NCBI RefSeq assembly: GCF_042683045.1
Contig: NZ_JBHUIT010000031.1
Location: 310,001-374,000 of the forward strand
Direction of reading: 5' to 3'
Length of the DNA stretch: 64,000 bases
From: Luteolibacter algae
GTDB lineage: Bacteria > Verrucomicrobiota > Verrucomicrobiia > Verrucomicrobiales > Akkermansiaceae
In this document: positions 25,167-33,221 of the stretch, piece by piece
How the letters are laid out: the number at the start of each line of letters is the position of its first letter
Numbering within the stretch: position 1 is the stretch's first letter
Notes under the pieces: generated by a model
The model's database searches: none
Told to the model about the DNA's origin: nothing
The model's input: only the letters and a program-made list of their open reading frames with translations
Program-made: the position numbers and the translations under genes

Positions 25167-26087
25167 TCATTCTTTCAATAATTCGTCCAACATCTTTTCT
25201 ACGACGCCAATCGTAATTCCCAAGGACTCCGTGGAGATGATCGAGGCGTTGTCACCCGGGGTGTGCCACCAGCGGGTCGACGGGAAATCGCCGATGATGT
25301 CCAGGGTTGGGATGCCGACTAGATTGAGGGGAACATGATCATCCATGATGCTGCCTGCCGCTGTTCCGAAATGCTTTGATACTCCATTTTTCTCCGCCGC
25401 AGAGAACATCAGGGAAGAGAGTTTTTCCGGTGAGTCAGAGGGGATGCGGATTTTGAGATCCTTATGACCCACCATATCGAGGAGTATTCCGAATTTCGGC
25501 TTGTCGTCTCTTGCACGCCATGAGTTCGCATAAAACCGGCTACCATACAGGCCGTCTAGGATTGTCATATTGAAGGCAAAAGCTTCTTCACCATCAAACA
25601 AGACCAATTCCAAATCGGCGGCTTGCTGGGGCTTCTCCTCAGCCAGGTTTTTCGCCATCACCACGATAGCGGCACATGCGGAGGCCGCGTCGTCCGCGGC
25701 CAGAAATTCCTTATCCTTGAAGTATTTTGAATCGATGTGGGCACAGAGAATCCCGCGGACCTGCCGTTCCCATGGATCTTCTTTGCCGGTTTTGAAACGG
25801 GCGCGGAGATTGGAAAATTTGATCTTACCAATGGATGTGTCGCGTTCGAATTCCTGGAATGTTACCGCCCAGCCAGCATTTTCCAATTTGTCTTTCAGAA
25901 GAGCGCGGACTTTGTCCAATCCTTCGCTGCCTGGAGGCCGTGGACCCTGCGCCAGAATTTCCATGGTCACGGCATGGGCGTCTTCTCCCAGCTTGCTGGA
26001 TTGTGATCCGGGATTGCGGAGAAAAATAGCTGCCACGGCTGCCGCTGTGATCAGAAAGAGCAATATCCATTTAGTTTTCACTGGCAC
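25167..26087 (-). CDS. M28-family zinc enzyme, animal-type glutaminyl-peptide cyclotransferase-like
   Basis: About 306 residues from a GTG at 26087; another GTG lies at 26081 and the open frame runs on to 26306 but overlaps the upstream gene. A single N-terminal hydrophobic segment (WILLFLITAAAVAAIFL) is a membrane anchor or uncleaved signal. Zinc-site segments are CAHIDSK, AADDAASACAA, FDGEEAF, ILLDMVGH and MDDHVPL. The order and the pairing LVLFDGEEAF ... DGLYGSR and RWWHTPGDN closely resemble metazoan glutaminyl cyclase, which converts N-terminal Gln to pyroglutamate. An aminopeptidase is the alternative. It is the last gene of the P450 operon, 44 bp after the flavoprotein stop. Confidence 0.75.
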   Translation of the reverse strand: MPVKTKWILLFLITAAAVAAIFLRNPGSQSSKLGEDAHAVTMEILAQGPRPPGSEGLDKVRALLKDKLENAGWAVTFQEFERDTSIGKIKFSNLRARFKTGKEDPWERQVRGILCAHIDSKYFKDKEFLAADDAASACAAIVVMAKNLAEEKPQQAADLELVLFDGEEAFAFNMTILDGLYGSRFYANSWRARDDKPKFGILLDMVGHKDLKIRIPSDSPEKLSSLMFSAAEKNGVSKHFGTAAGSIMDDHVPLNLVGIPTLDIIGDFPSTRWWHTPGDNASIISTESLGITIGVVEKMLDELLKE

Positions 26088-26131
26088 ACCATTGGCTGCC
26101 GGAGCCACGTTTGACAAGGTAGTTGAGAGAG

Positions 26132-27694
26132 CTAGCGGCCCGATCCTCGGATCAAACGGTAGGGGTAATCGATTATTTTTATAAGAAACAACAGGAAGAC
26201 AATCAGAGGAGGACTGTGGATAATTTGATTTCTTATGTCTGTTGTCGAGTAGTCGCCATCGAGATAATGGATGGTTGAAGCGGGAGTAAGCTGGATCTTT
26301 ATCCAATCCACGATGCTGCCGGTCTTACCTATGGAGGGGTAGCTGCCCATCAGGCTGGCAAGTTTGTCACAATATGGGAACATCTCGACCGGATAGATGG
26401 CGAGGGTGTTGAGGTTGGGAAAATCTCTTTCAAGGCGCTGTCTATCGAGTTCATGAAGCGCCCGGATACCCTCGGGACGTGAGTATTTCCCGGATATTGT
26501 TCCCACAACGTAACGTGCCTGCATCTCGCTTATCGTCGGTATGTTGCCAATAATCGGGCGTGCAAAGCCGACTAGGAAAAGATCACTCCACTCCACGTGT
26601 AGACATCCCATATGGAAATCCTCGACGTGAATTCTGCCTTCCGAAATATCTTCCAATGATGATTTGTATCCGATCATCGGACAAATGAGATCAGGAGCCA
26701 GCTCAAGGGAGCTGACGCCCTCGAAATCCGCATACACCCTATGGGAAGCATCTGTTGGTGGCCCAACGATCTGTATCCGTTGCTCAGCCACATCATCGAG
26801 GAAATCATCACTTTTGGTGTGAAACACATTGAAAAGCTGATCCTTCGCACGGGCGGTAAGTTTGGCATCCCAATATTTCCTACGCTGGCGGCAGGATTCA
26901 GAAGACGATGAGTCCCTTGGGGATGCGTTGAAGAATTTTTCGAATTTTTCCTGATGTTTGATACGCGCTTCCACAAATTTTTGCCCGATGGCATTGCGGA
27001 GATTCTGATGAATGGAGAGAAGCAAGCGGTTGCGCAAAAAGTCCGATGGCACCCCACGTATCGGATGGTAGCGGGGGCTGACACGGATGCCGTTTTTCAG
27101 CGATAGGTAGACGCGATTCCCGAGGGCCGGAGCTGCCAAACGATGTGCTAGATCTGCTGCGGATTCGCCGCCACCGAGAACGACCAATGTTCTGTTCCGG
27201 GGTAAGGGCTCAAGTTTTTCCAATACGGGGACTTCCGAGTCCACGTGTTTTGGTTTCGCCACGAGACCGGTGCAAAGAATCACCTTATCGAAAGATTCCT
27301 CCCGAAGGCTGCCATCATCGATCGAAAGCTTCCAAGTGCCATCAACACGTTTAATCGAGGTGACTTTTGTTTTTGTGCGAATGTGGGGGGCGAGGTTGAA
27401 ATGCCGGACAAAATCCAGAAGATATTGTTCGTATTCGTCATCGCGGAAGAAATCTGTCTTGGTTGCTCTATTTTCTGGCTCCGTGGAGCTAGACCATTTT
27501 CGGAAACAGCTGAATTGGGTGGTGAACTTTGTGGAAGTCGATGCAAAGCCGGGATACGGATTTCCCCAACAACCAATAGTCTTGTCGCTTTGCTCGAAGC
27601 AAACAATCTCCCAACCGGGTAACTGTTCCACCGCATTTTTCAGGGTGATGAGGCCACTGCAGCCCGCCCCAATGATCGCTAGACGCTTTTGCAT
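26132..27694 (-). CDS. FMO-like FAD/NAD(P)H-dependent oxidoreductase with a C-terminal membrane segment
   Basis: 520 residues. An N-terminal FAD-binding GAGCSG (9-14) and a second dinucleotide site GGGESA (174-179) are spaced as in flavin-containing monooxygenases and related N-hydroxylating or Baeyer-Villiger enzymes. The classical FMO identity motif (FxGxxxHxxx) is not obvious, so the call stays at superfamily level. Residues ~494-516 (PPLIVFLLFLIKIIDYPYRL) are hydrophobic and may anchor the enzyme to a membrane. It follows the ketosynthase-like gene by 11 bp in the P450 operon. It probably oxidises a product of the neighbouring enzymes, though the substrate is unknown. Confidence 0.8.
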   Translation of the reverse strand: MQKRLAIIGAGCSGLITLKNAVEQLPGWEIVCFEQSDKTIGCWGNPYPGFASTSTKFTTQFSCFRKWSSSTEPENRATKTDFFRDDEYEQYLLDFVRHFNLAPHIRTKTKVTSIKRVDGTWKLSIDDGSLREESFDKVILCTGLVAKPKHVDSEVPVLEKLEPLPRNRTLVVLGGGESAADLAHRLAAPALGNRVYLSLKNGIRVSPRYHPIRGVPSDFLRNRLLLSIHQNLRNAIGQKFVEARIKHQEKFEKFFNASPRDSSSSESCRQRRKYWDAKLTARAKDQLFNVFHTKSDDFLDDVAEQRIQIVGPPTDASHRVYADFEGVSSLELAPDLICPMIGYKSSLEDISEGRIHVEDFHMGCLHVEWSDLFLVGFARPIIGNIPTISEMQARYVVGTISGKYSRPEGIRALHELDRQRLERDFPNLNTLAIYPVEMFPYCDKLASLMGSYPSIGKTGSIVDWIKIQLTPASTIHYLDGDYSTTDIRNQIIHSPPLIVFLLFLIKIIDYPYRLIRGSGR

Positions 27695-27705
27695 GGTAAG
27701 GTTTC

Positions 27706-28788
27706 CTAATTGGGGTGGACGGCAGTAAGACTGATCAGCACGAAATTGAACTGGCCGGACTCAGGAATGAAGAGCATGACCTTCTCACCGTGTTGTGGAG
27801 GTCTGGTGCGGGTGAACTCGTCGAGCATGACAAAGATGCTGGCCGCTCCGGTGTTTCCCACAGTTTCCAGGTTGGTCCAGTGCGCGACTTCCCTTCCGTC
27901 GGAAAACTCCTCAAGGACACTCATCATATACCTTTTGAAGTAAAATGACGAAAGATGCGGGAGGATCATCTGGTAGTTCCCGATTTTATCGCCTTTTGAT
28001 TCTAGGGCGCCCTCGACTAACTTCCGGACCGACGGAGCCATGTGTTCAGCCAAAACTCCAACGTCCTGGCTGAGTAACTGGGTGCGCGCTTCCAGTGTCA
28101 TGCACAATGGTGCTTCGTCTGCGAAAGAACGGGAATACGTCCAGTTTACCTTATAAGAAATCTGATGGGGCGATGGTTTTGCCGAGACCACGGCTGCTCC
28201 CGCTCCGTCAGAAAGCATGGATCTGAGAAAGACGGACATGAACCATTTTGACTTCGGTGATCCCGGTGGAAAAAGTTTCCGGTCATCCGGTGGAACAATG
28301 AATGAAGATTTCAAAATTGCGGATGGTTGCTCCACTCCTACGCATAATCCGCTACCATGGTCGCCACAATGAACAGCGAGGATTGTATTGACTAGCGCCT
28401 GGGCGGAAGCCGAGCAGATACCGGAATTTGAATTGATTTCAAGGTTACGCTTCAGTATCCCGCGCCGGCTTAGTTCCGAATGAAGGACACTGGAAATACC
28501 CGGGCCGATATACGGAGTGTTGGTGGAGCCTGCCGATAGGTAGGTAATGCCCGGATCATCGTCGGCAATGCATTTCTCGGCAGCGAGCGCGGCGAGTTGA
28601 TAAACATCATGGGTGGGTGTCTGATCTTTGTTCAGCGCGTAATGCCGGGATTTTATACCGTTCATCCGGAGAATTTTTCTGCGGACATCAGCTTCTTCAT
28701 CCAACTCGCCCAAATACAGCGGCAGCTCGCTATTGGGGATTGGCAGGTTGGGAAGAAAAGAACCGGTGTGGGTGATATAGCAGTTCAT
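27706..28788 (-). CDS. 3-oxoacyl-ACP synthase III-like (FabH family) condensing enzyme
   Basis: 360 residues, somewhat longer than FabH (~320). The thiolase-fold triad is present: Cys125 (NSGICSASAQAL), His278 (ILPHLSSFYF) and Asn312 (ETVGNTGAAS). FabH-type enzymes join acyl-CoA or acyl-ACP to malonyl-ACP. The large extra segment at ~160-195 and the setting among a P450, a flavoprotein and unknown proteins suggest a specialised lipid or polyketide-like product rather than primary fatty acid synthesis. The ATG overlaps the stop of the preceding small ORF (ATGA at 28785-28788), showing translational coupling. Confidence 0.85.
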   Translation of the reverse strand: MNCYITHTGSFLPNLPIPNSELPLYLGELDEEADVRRKILRMNGIKSRHYALNKDQTPTHDVYQLAALAAEKCIADDDPGITYLSAGSTNTPYIGPGISSVLHSELSRRGILKRNLEINSNSGICSASAQALVNTILAVHCGDHGSGLCVGVEQPSAILKSSFIVPPDDRKLFPPGSPKSKWFMSVFLRSMLSDGAGAAVVSAKPSPHQISYKVNWTYSRSFADEAPLCMTLEARTQLLSQDVGVLAEHMAPSVRKLVEGALESKGDKIGNYQMILPHLSSFYFKRYMMSVLEEFSDGREVAHWTNLETVGNTGAASIFVMLDEFTRTRPPQHGEKVMLFIPESGQFNFVLISLTAVHPN

Positions 28789-29087
28789 GAATCTAGGGGA
28801 TCTGGCGTGGGTGGTCGTTCGCGTAGCGTCTGATAAGCATATTCATCGAACGCAATGTGCTCATGCAGATAGAGGCTGGGATTTGAAAAGAAGGCGCTGC
28901 TGTTGTAGTGCCCTCTGTGGCTGTCCACCTGCATGTAAAAATCCAAATCAATCAGGATTTCCCGGTCATTGGCATAAATATGTTTTAGAGCCCAGAGCAG
29001 GATGGAGTCCGAGTCGAAGGAGTTCAGCGCTTTCACCGTGGTGCGGAGATCGGCAAAAATAGTGATCGTGATCACGATCATGATCAT
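28785..29087 (-). CDS. Small ORF of unknown function, in frame with the upstream ORF across a TGA
   Basis: About 100 residues from the ATG at 29087 (GTG at 29096 possible). The first ~11 residues alternate Ile with Met, Val and Thr, encoded by a GATC-rich repeat; the rest is soluble (DSILLWALKHIYANDREI, LHEHIAFDEYAYQTL). It is in the same reading frame as the ORF ending at 29103, separated from it only by a TGA and two or three codons. Its stop overlaps the ketosynthase start. I do not recognise it. It is either a separate small protein or the C-terminal part of one protein interrupted by a nonsense codon. Confidence 0.55.
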   Translation of the reverse strand: MIMIVITITIFADLRTTVKALNSFDSDSILLWALKHIYANDREILIDLDFYMQVDSHRGHYNSSAFFSNPSLYLHEHIAFDEYAYQTLRERPPTPDPLDS

Positions 29088-29092
29088 GATCA
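29063..29092. repeat. Five GATC sites at exact 6-bp spacing with nested palindromes
   Basis: GATC occurs at 29064, 29070, 29076, 29082 and 29088. The segment includes the 18-bp perfect palindrome TGATCGTGATCACGATCA (29063-29080) and the 12-bp palindrome TGATCATGATCA (29081-29092). It encodes the Ile-rich start of the small ORF and lies about 10 bp from the TGA that ends the upstream ORF. Confidence 0.9.
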
Positions 29093-29102
29093 CCACATTC
29101 GT

Positions 29103-29666
29103 TCATCCAATCCATTGGCGGGATGAGGTCTGGGTAGCCTCCAGGATTCCTTTACGGAAAAGCCCATGATCTTCCGGAATTTTACGGCGAAGCTCATCGA
29201 GATTTTCGAGAAAATCATTTTTGTCAAAGCGCTCCAACATCTCATAGGAAAGCTCGTCATGCCCGATCGTAAGATTATTGATCACCATCTCACGCAGATC
29301 GTCCATGTTGAAGTCTCCGTCGATCCCGTTGAATTTTCTCAAGGGTGATGGTGGGGTGTGATTGCCCGATTGGGTGGAAAGGATATGACGGTAGAGCAAG
29401 GGCTCTATCTGAACGTGCCGGACCATCATTTCAACGGCTTCATTGGTGGCAAAATATTTCATGCCGAATGCAAGTAATCCATCAATACAGCGTGCCTCGA
29501 ACCCATAGGGCCGACGGTGGAAGAAGAATTTGAACGGGAAGATGAAAACCCTGAGAAAAAAGTAAAAGAAGATCAGAACCGGCCGGAGAAAAACATAATC
29601 CCAGTTCGATTTTTCACGTTCAAATGCTGTATTCACGTATTCCGTGACATAGGGAAGTGATTTCAT
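29103..29666 (-). CDS. Membrane-associated protein of unknown function in the P450 operon
   Basis: 187 residues from the ATG at 29666, chosen because the longer frame overlaps the P450 gene by 170 bp. A hydrophobic aromatic segment at ~28-47 (FLRPVLIFFYFFLRVFIFPF) is a probable membrane helix, followed by basic residues. The remainder is a soluble, mostly helical domain with many acidic residues (NMDDLREMVINN, LDELRRKIPEDHGLF). I do not recognise the family. It starts 21 bp after the P450 stop and ends in a TGA that is followed, in frame, by the ORF at 28785. Confidence 0.65.
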   Translation of the reverse strand: MKSLPYVTEYVNTAFEREKSNWDYVFLRPVLIFFYFFLRVFIFPFKFFFHRRPYGFEARCIDGLLAFGMKYFATNEAVEMMVRHVQIEPLLYRHILSTQSGNHTPPSPLRKFNGIDGDFNMDDLREMVINNLTIGHDELSYEMLERFDKNDFLENLDELRRKIPEDHGLFRKGILEATQTSSRQWIG

Positions 29667-29686
29667 GATCGTGAGGTTAAAAAAGG

Positions 29687-31063
29687 TTATCGGTGGCGGG
29701 GCACAAGCTTTACCCGCATTCCATGGGTAGGAGCCATCGTCAATTTCGCAGTCATCAGATGGCGATTGCTCGCATCCAGCTCGACCCGATACTTTCTCAA
29801 AATTGTCACGAATATCACTTGTAGTTCCATCATCGCGAAATGGCGGCCGATGCAAATGCGTGGCCCTCCGCCGAACGGAATGAAAGCAGAGTCGATTCCG
29901 GGATTGGAACAGTTCCCCGGATCAAATCTCGAAGGATCGAAGTCATGGGGGTTTTCCCAAAACTCCACATGTCGCTGCAACGAATAGCGGCTGAAAACAA
30001 TCATGGAACCTTTCGGGATAAAGGTGTTTCCCAATGTGATATCCTCCATGGTATTCCGGTTCTCGAACCAAAACGGAGGATGTAAACGCATCGTTTCCCT
30101 GATGACGTTAGAAGAAAGTTTCAACTCGGGGAGGTGGTGCATTTGGAGTTCAGCATCACCAACGACAGATTCGATTTCTTTGAGCAACGCCTTCTCAATA
30201 TCGGGATGGTGGTGGAGTTCATACCACAGCCATGTCAGGGCTGTCGCACTGGTCTCGTGTCCTGCGATGATCATACCCAGAACTTCCTCACAGATTTCCA
30301 TGCGGCTCAAGGGATCTGGGCCACCCGAGATCTGGGAGTTCATCAGAATGGCAAGGAGGTCGTTTTTGGCTGGAATTGATTGCCGTTCATCGATCAAACG
30401 TTCCACGCATTCCGAGAAATCCCGTAGCACTCTGCGGACGCGGAGATTGGTGGGGGTAGGGAATCGTGGGTTTGAAAGAATCGGCAGCGGGGGCTTCGCG
30501 CAATAGCGGTTGATCGCTTCTGTCCATCCGCGGATTTTTTCAGATGAATCTCCGAAATCGTCACTGAAAAATGATCGTCCGGCGATTCCGAGGGTCAGAT
30601 CCGCCATCTCGTGAGCGAAATCGAACACCTGTTTCTTCTCAGAAAGAATGTCGAAGATATCCAAGGTTTTTTCCGCTTCTTCCACCATGATGCCGAAAAA
30701 GCCTTTGATTGCCCCCGGTGCGAACATGGGTTGCATGAGTTTCCGTTTGGTTTTCCAATCCTCCCCTTCGGCGGTGACCAAACCATTGCCGAAGATGTTT
30801 CTAAAGTGATCGTATATTTTTGTATGCTTGTCATAGCTCCGGTGCGTGTTTTTGAGAACATCACTCACCAGAACCGGATGGTTGATCAGGTAAAAACTGA
30901 TAAGCCCGCGGTAGTGAACAAAGTCTCCGTATTCGCCGATCAATTGCTCCAGAAAGACGGCGGGATTCCCAAGTAATTTCCACTGGTGCCGATACTTTGG
31001 AGGTGTCTTCAAATTGCCATTGAAGCCATCAAAAGAATTCATTCCGGGTATAGGCTTTGGCAT
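29687..31063 (-). CDS. Cytochrome P450
   Basis: 458 residues from the ATG at 31063 (a TTG start 12 codons upstream is possible). The I-helix AGHETS (267-272), the K-helix ETMR with Glu323 and Arg326, and the haem loop FGGGPRICIG (397-406, Cys404) are all intact. No N-terminal membrane anchor is seen, as expected for a soluble bacterial P450. P450s hydroxylate unactivated carbons and need redox partners, none of which is encoded beside it. It is the first gene of the minus-strand operon that includes the ketosynthase-like and FMO-like enzymes, and is divergent from the membrane protein at 31338. Confidence 0.93.
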   Translation of the reverse strand: MPKPIPGMNSFDGFNGNLKTPPKYRHQWKLLGNPAVFLEQLIGEYGDFVHYRGLISFYLINHPVLVSDVLKNTHRSYDKHTKIYDHFRNIFGNGLVTAEGEDWKTKRKLMQPMFAPGAIKGFFGIMVEEAEKTLDIFDILSEKKQVFDFAHEMADLTLGIAGRSFFSDDFGDSSEKIRGWTEAINRYCAKPPLPILSNPRFPTPTNLRVRRVLRDFSECVERLIDERQSIPAKNDLLAILMNSQISGGPDPLSRMEICEEVLGMIIAGHETSATALTWLWYELHHHPDIEKALLKEIESVVGDAELQMHHLPELKLSSNVIRETMRLHPPFWFENRNTMEDITLGNTFIPKGSMIVFSRYSLQRHVEFWENPHDFDPSRFDPGNCSNPGIDSAFIPFGGGPRICIGRHFAMMELQVIFVTILRKYRVELDASNRHLMTAKLTMAPTHGMRVKLVPRHR

Positions 31064-31169
31064 ATCCGAGGAAGCTAGACTAGATATGCTTTTTGCCAAC
31101 GAATTTGAACAGCCTTACTTATTCCTAAGCTTGTGAAATTCGCTACGGGAAAAAATGGCTTGCGATCTC

Positions 31170-31184
31170 TAGACGACCGGTCTA
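31170..31184. promoter_or_regulatory. TetR/NemR-like palindrome between the P450 operon and the divergent membrane protein
   Basis: TAGAC-GACCG-GTCTA is a 15-bp inverted repeat in the 274-bp divergent gap. As recalled, the NemR box of Enterobacteria is TAGACC-N4-GGTCTA, one base longer. The site lies 107 bp upstream of the P450 ATG and 154 bp upstream of the ATG at 31338. No TetR-family gene is seen in the window. Confidence 0.45.
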
Positions 31185-31337
31185 TTCGTTTCCTGGCGTG
31201 GGTTTGATTTTTAATAGGGACCAACGAAATTTCCGCACCCGGCACCTAACAAAAGGTAACGGTGCTAAAATAATTCGATTTTTGACCCAATAAAATTCGT
31301 CAGATCCAGTCTAAGCCACCATCAACAAGAAGATAGG

Positions 31338-31817
31338 ATGAAAGAATTTTCACAAAGAAGTATCGATAGGGCTCATGAGAAAATCACAATGAAGTGGTTT
31401 TCCGCGATCCTGGGGATTTCAATGCTGGTTCCCGGTCTCGCGAAATTTGCCAATCCTTTTAGAACCTGGTTCGATATCCAGGTCACGGAGAGTCAACTGC
31501 CTTACCCTTTGATTTCGAAGTGGTTGGGGCAATCCGGCGAAATTATCACGGGAATCATTCTTTTCAGTTTGGTCTTCTCAGGCATGAAACTTCAGCGATC
31601 GAGTTTGGCATCAAAGGCCTTTTTGTTCTCGAACCTTTCGGCAATGATAATTTTACTGGTGACCATCTTCGTCCATCTTCATCCGAATGTCCCGGGCGAT
31701 GCCTTGCCTATGGGGATTAAAGCGCCACTATTTGCGGTGGCATTAATCGCAATGGCCATTGTGAATCTCTATTCCTATTGGAGTGGGAAATCGATCCCGG
31801 TCGGCCACGGAAGTTAA
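31338..31817 (+). CDS. Small DoxX-like integral membrane protein
   Basis: 159 residues with four predicted membrane segments (around residues 20-35, 65-82, 95-112 and 128-147). The spacing, the early GLAKFANPF and the short loops resemble the DoxX/DoxD-like family of quinone-associated membrane proteins, but the match is by eye and weak. The ATG at 31338 has AGGA just upstream; an internal ATG at 31389 is possible. It is divergent from the P450 operon and shares its intergenic operator-like palindrome, so it may respond to the same signal. Confidence 0.65.
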   Translation: MKEFSQRSIDRAHEKITMKWFSAILGISMLVPGLAKFANPFRTWFDIQVTESQLPYPLISKWLGQSGEIITGIILFSLVFSGMKLQRSSLASKAFLFSNLSAMIILLVTIFVHLHPNVPGDALPMGIKAPLFAVALIAMAIVNLYSYWSGKSIPVGHGS

Positions 31818-31818
31818 T

Positions 31819-31840
31819 CTCGGGACCTGCGGTTCCCGAG
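31819..31840. terminator. Hairpin between convergent genes
   Basis: CTCGGGA and TCCCGAG form a 7-bp stem with an 8-base loop directly after the stop at 31817. No T-run follows immediately; TTATTTTT lies about 12 bases on. It is a plausible bidirectional terminator between the membrane protein and the convergent phosphatase. Confidence 0.45.
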
Positions 31841-31850
31841 GACTCCAGGA

Positions 31851-32849
31851 TTATTTTTCCATCATGAAATCCGCGATAACCATGCGGTGATCGGTATTTT
31901 TCGAGACAGCTACACCGCAGCTCAAAGGTTTCAGCTGGCGGGTGGAGTAGATGTGGTCGATACGCAGAATAGGGAAACGCCTATGGAAGGTATCACCCCA
32001 GCCGCGGCCCACTTTTGCAAAAGCATCTTCGAAATCCCGGCTGAGCTGGCGATGAACCACATCCGTGGCGCCAGCATTGAAGTCTCCTCCGAGTATGGTG
32101 GGAGTGGTGGGGAAAGGGCTCGTTTGCTCAAGAACCTGAAGGATGACGGAAAGTTGCTTGCGGCGGATCGCCCGGTTCGTCCGGTGAAGGGTTCTGCCCT
32201 TTTTGCTCCAAAGCCGCATATCCGTTGCAGCTGTCGTGAGATGCACGTTTACGACCTCGATTTCCGCCCCACTTGGAAGCCGAACCGTTAGCTGCTGGTT
32301 GCTGAGGATGGGATTGCGGACTTCTCGTCGGATCTCGTATCGGGTGACGATACCATTCGTGAGGTATGCACGATAATCACCCCGGCCTCCGTAGAGTTTT
32401 TCGGCAAATTCTTTGACCCGATGAGGATAGACCTGTTGAAGAAGGACGATATCCGGATCCCATTTTTTTAGATCTTCTACGGGATCTCCGTAGTTGAAGC
32501 CTGCACAGTTCACCGTCGCCACACGGAGAATCTGGTGGCCATTGATTGCAAGAGATCGCTCGATGGTGATCGGCGGATGGGAAAAATTCGAGAGAACCTT
32601 GGCCTCGTCCATGGCGACGGAGAGCGTGACCGCCCAGACCGCCGTAACAATCAGTGAAAGCGGAGCCCGCAAAAAGCAGAACGCAAATACCGACATAAGT
32701 AGCCCCGCTCCTCCCCAGATCCATATCGGCAACACGGTAAATGCTGCCAAAGAATCCGGCTGGCGTGCATAACACCAGACGGTGATGATATGCAGAAACA
32801 GCGAGCAGCCGACCAGGCTCCAGCCGATTGCTCGCCGCGTTCCGGACAT
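31851..32849 (-). CDS. Membrane-anchored endonuclease/exonuclease/phosphatase-family protein
   Basis: 332 residues. Three hydrophobic segments fill the first ~85 residues. The EEP catalytic domain follows, with VATVNCAGFNYGD, DPDIVLLQQVYP, VVNVHLTTAAT, ILGGDFNAGATD and a final RIDHIYST ... NTDHRMVIADF, giving the Asn, Glu/Gln, His, Asp and Asp-His positions of the fold. The second conserved position is Gln (LLQQ) where nucleases usually have Glu, so activity is not certain. The catalytic domain would face the periplasm. It lies 35 bp downstream of ybaB on the same strand. Confidence 0.82.
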   Translation of the reverse strand: MSGTRRAIGWSLVGCSLFLHIITVWCYARQPDSLAAFTVLPIWIWGGAGLLMSVFAFCFLRAPLSLIVTAVWAVTLSVAMDEAKVLSNFSHPPITIERSLAINGHQILRVATVNCAGFNYGDPVEDLKKWDPDIVLLQQVYPHRVKEFAEKLYGGRGDYRAYLTNGIVTRYEIRREVRNPILSNQQLTVRLPSGAEIEVVNVHLTTAATDMRLWSKKGRTLHRTNRAIRRKQLSVILQVLEQTSPFPTTPTILGGDFNAGATDVVHRQLSRDFEDAFAKVGRGWGDTFHRRFPILRIDHIYSTRQLKPLSCGVAVSKNTDHRMVIADFMMEK

Positions 32850-32884
32850 GTCTTTGAGTGGGGAGACGGTGATTGGAAGAGGGC

Positions 32885-33190
32885 TTACATGCCCGGGATG
32901 CGCATACCGCCCGTGAGCTTTTTCATCTCTGCGGCAGCCTGCTCTTTTCCGGTGGTAATCGCTTCCTGCACACCTTTCAGGACAAGGCCTTCGAGAAATT
33001 CGACATCGGAAGAATCGACCACCGAGGGATCGATTTTAATCTCCAGCACATCCCCGGCACAGGTTGCTTTTACGCTCACCTTTCCGCCGCCGACGGAGAC
33101 TTCCACTTCTCTGGCGGAGAGTTCTTCTTGTTTTGCTGCCAGGCCCGCTTGCATTTGCTGGGCCTGCTTCATCAATTTTTGTATGTTCAT
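32885..33190 (-). CDS. ybaB: YbaB/EbfC-family nucleoid-associated protein
   Basis: 101 residues, the usual length. N-terminal helix MNIQKLMKQAQQMQAGL, then the central strand ... EVEVSVGGGKVSVKATCAGD and a C-terminal helical tail ending in GMRIPGM. It binds DNA as a dimer shaped like a pair of tweezers. It lies 31 bp downstream of dnaX on the same strand; dnaX-ybaB is one of the most conserved pairs in bacteria, which supports both calls. Confidence 0.92.
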   Translation of the reverse strand: MNIQKLMKQAQQMQAGLAAKQEELSAREVEVSVGGGKVSVKATCAGDVLEIKIDPSVVDSSDVEFLEGLVLKGVQEAITTGKEQAAAEMKKLTGGMRIPGM

Positions 33191-33221
33191 AGATCGATTT
33201 GGATGAGGGTTGGGATTTGGT

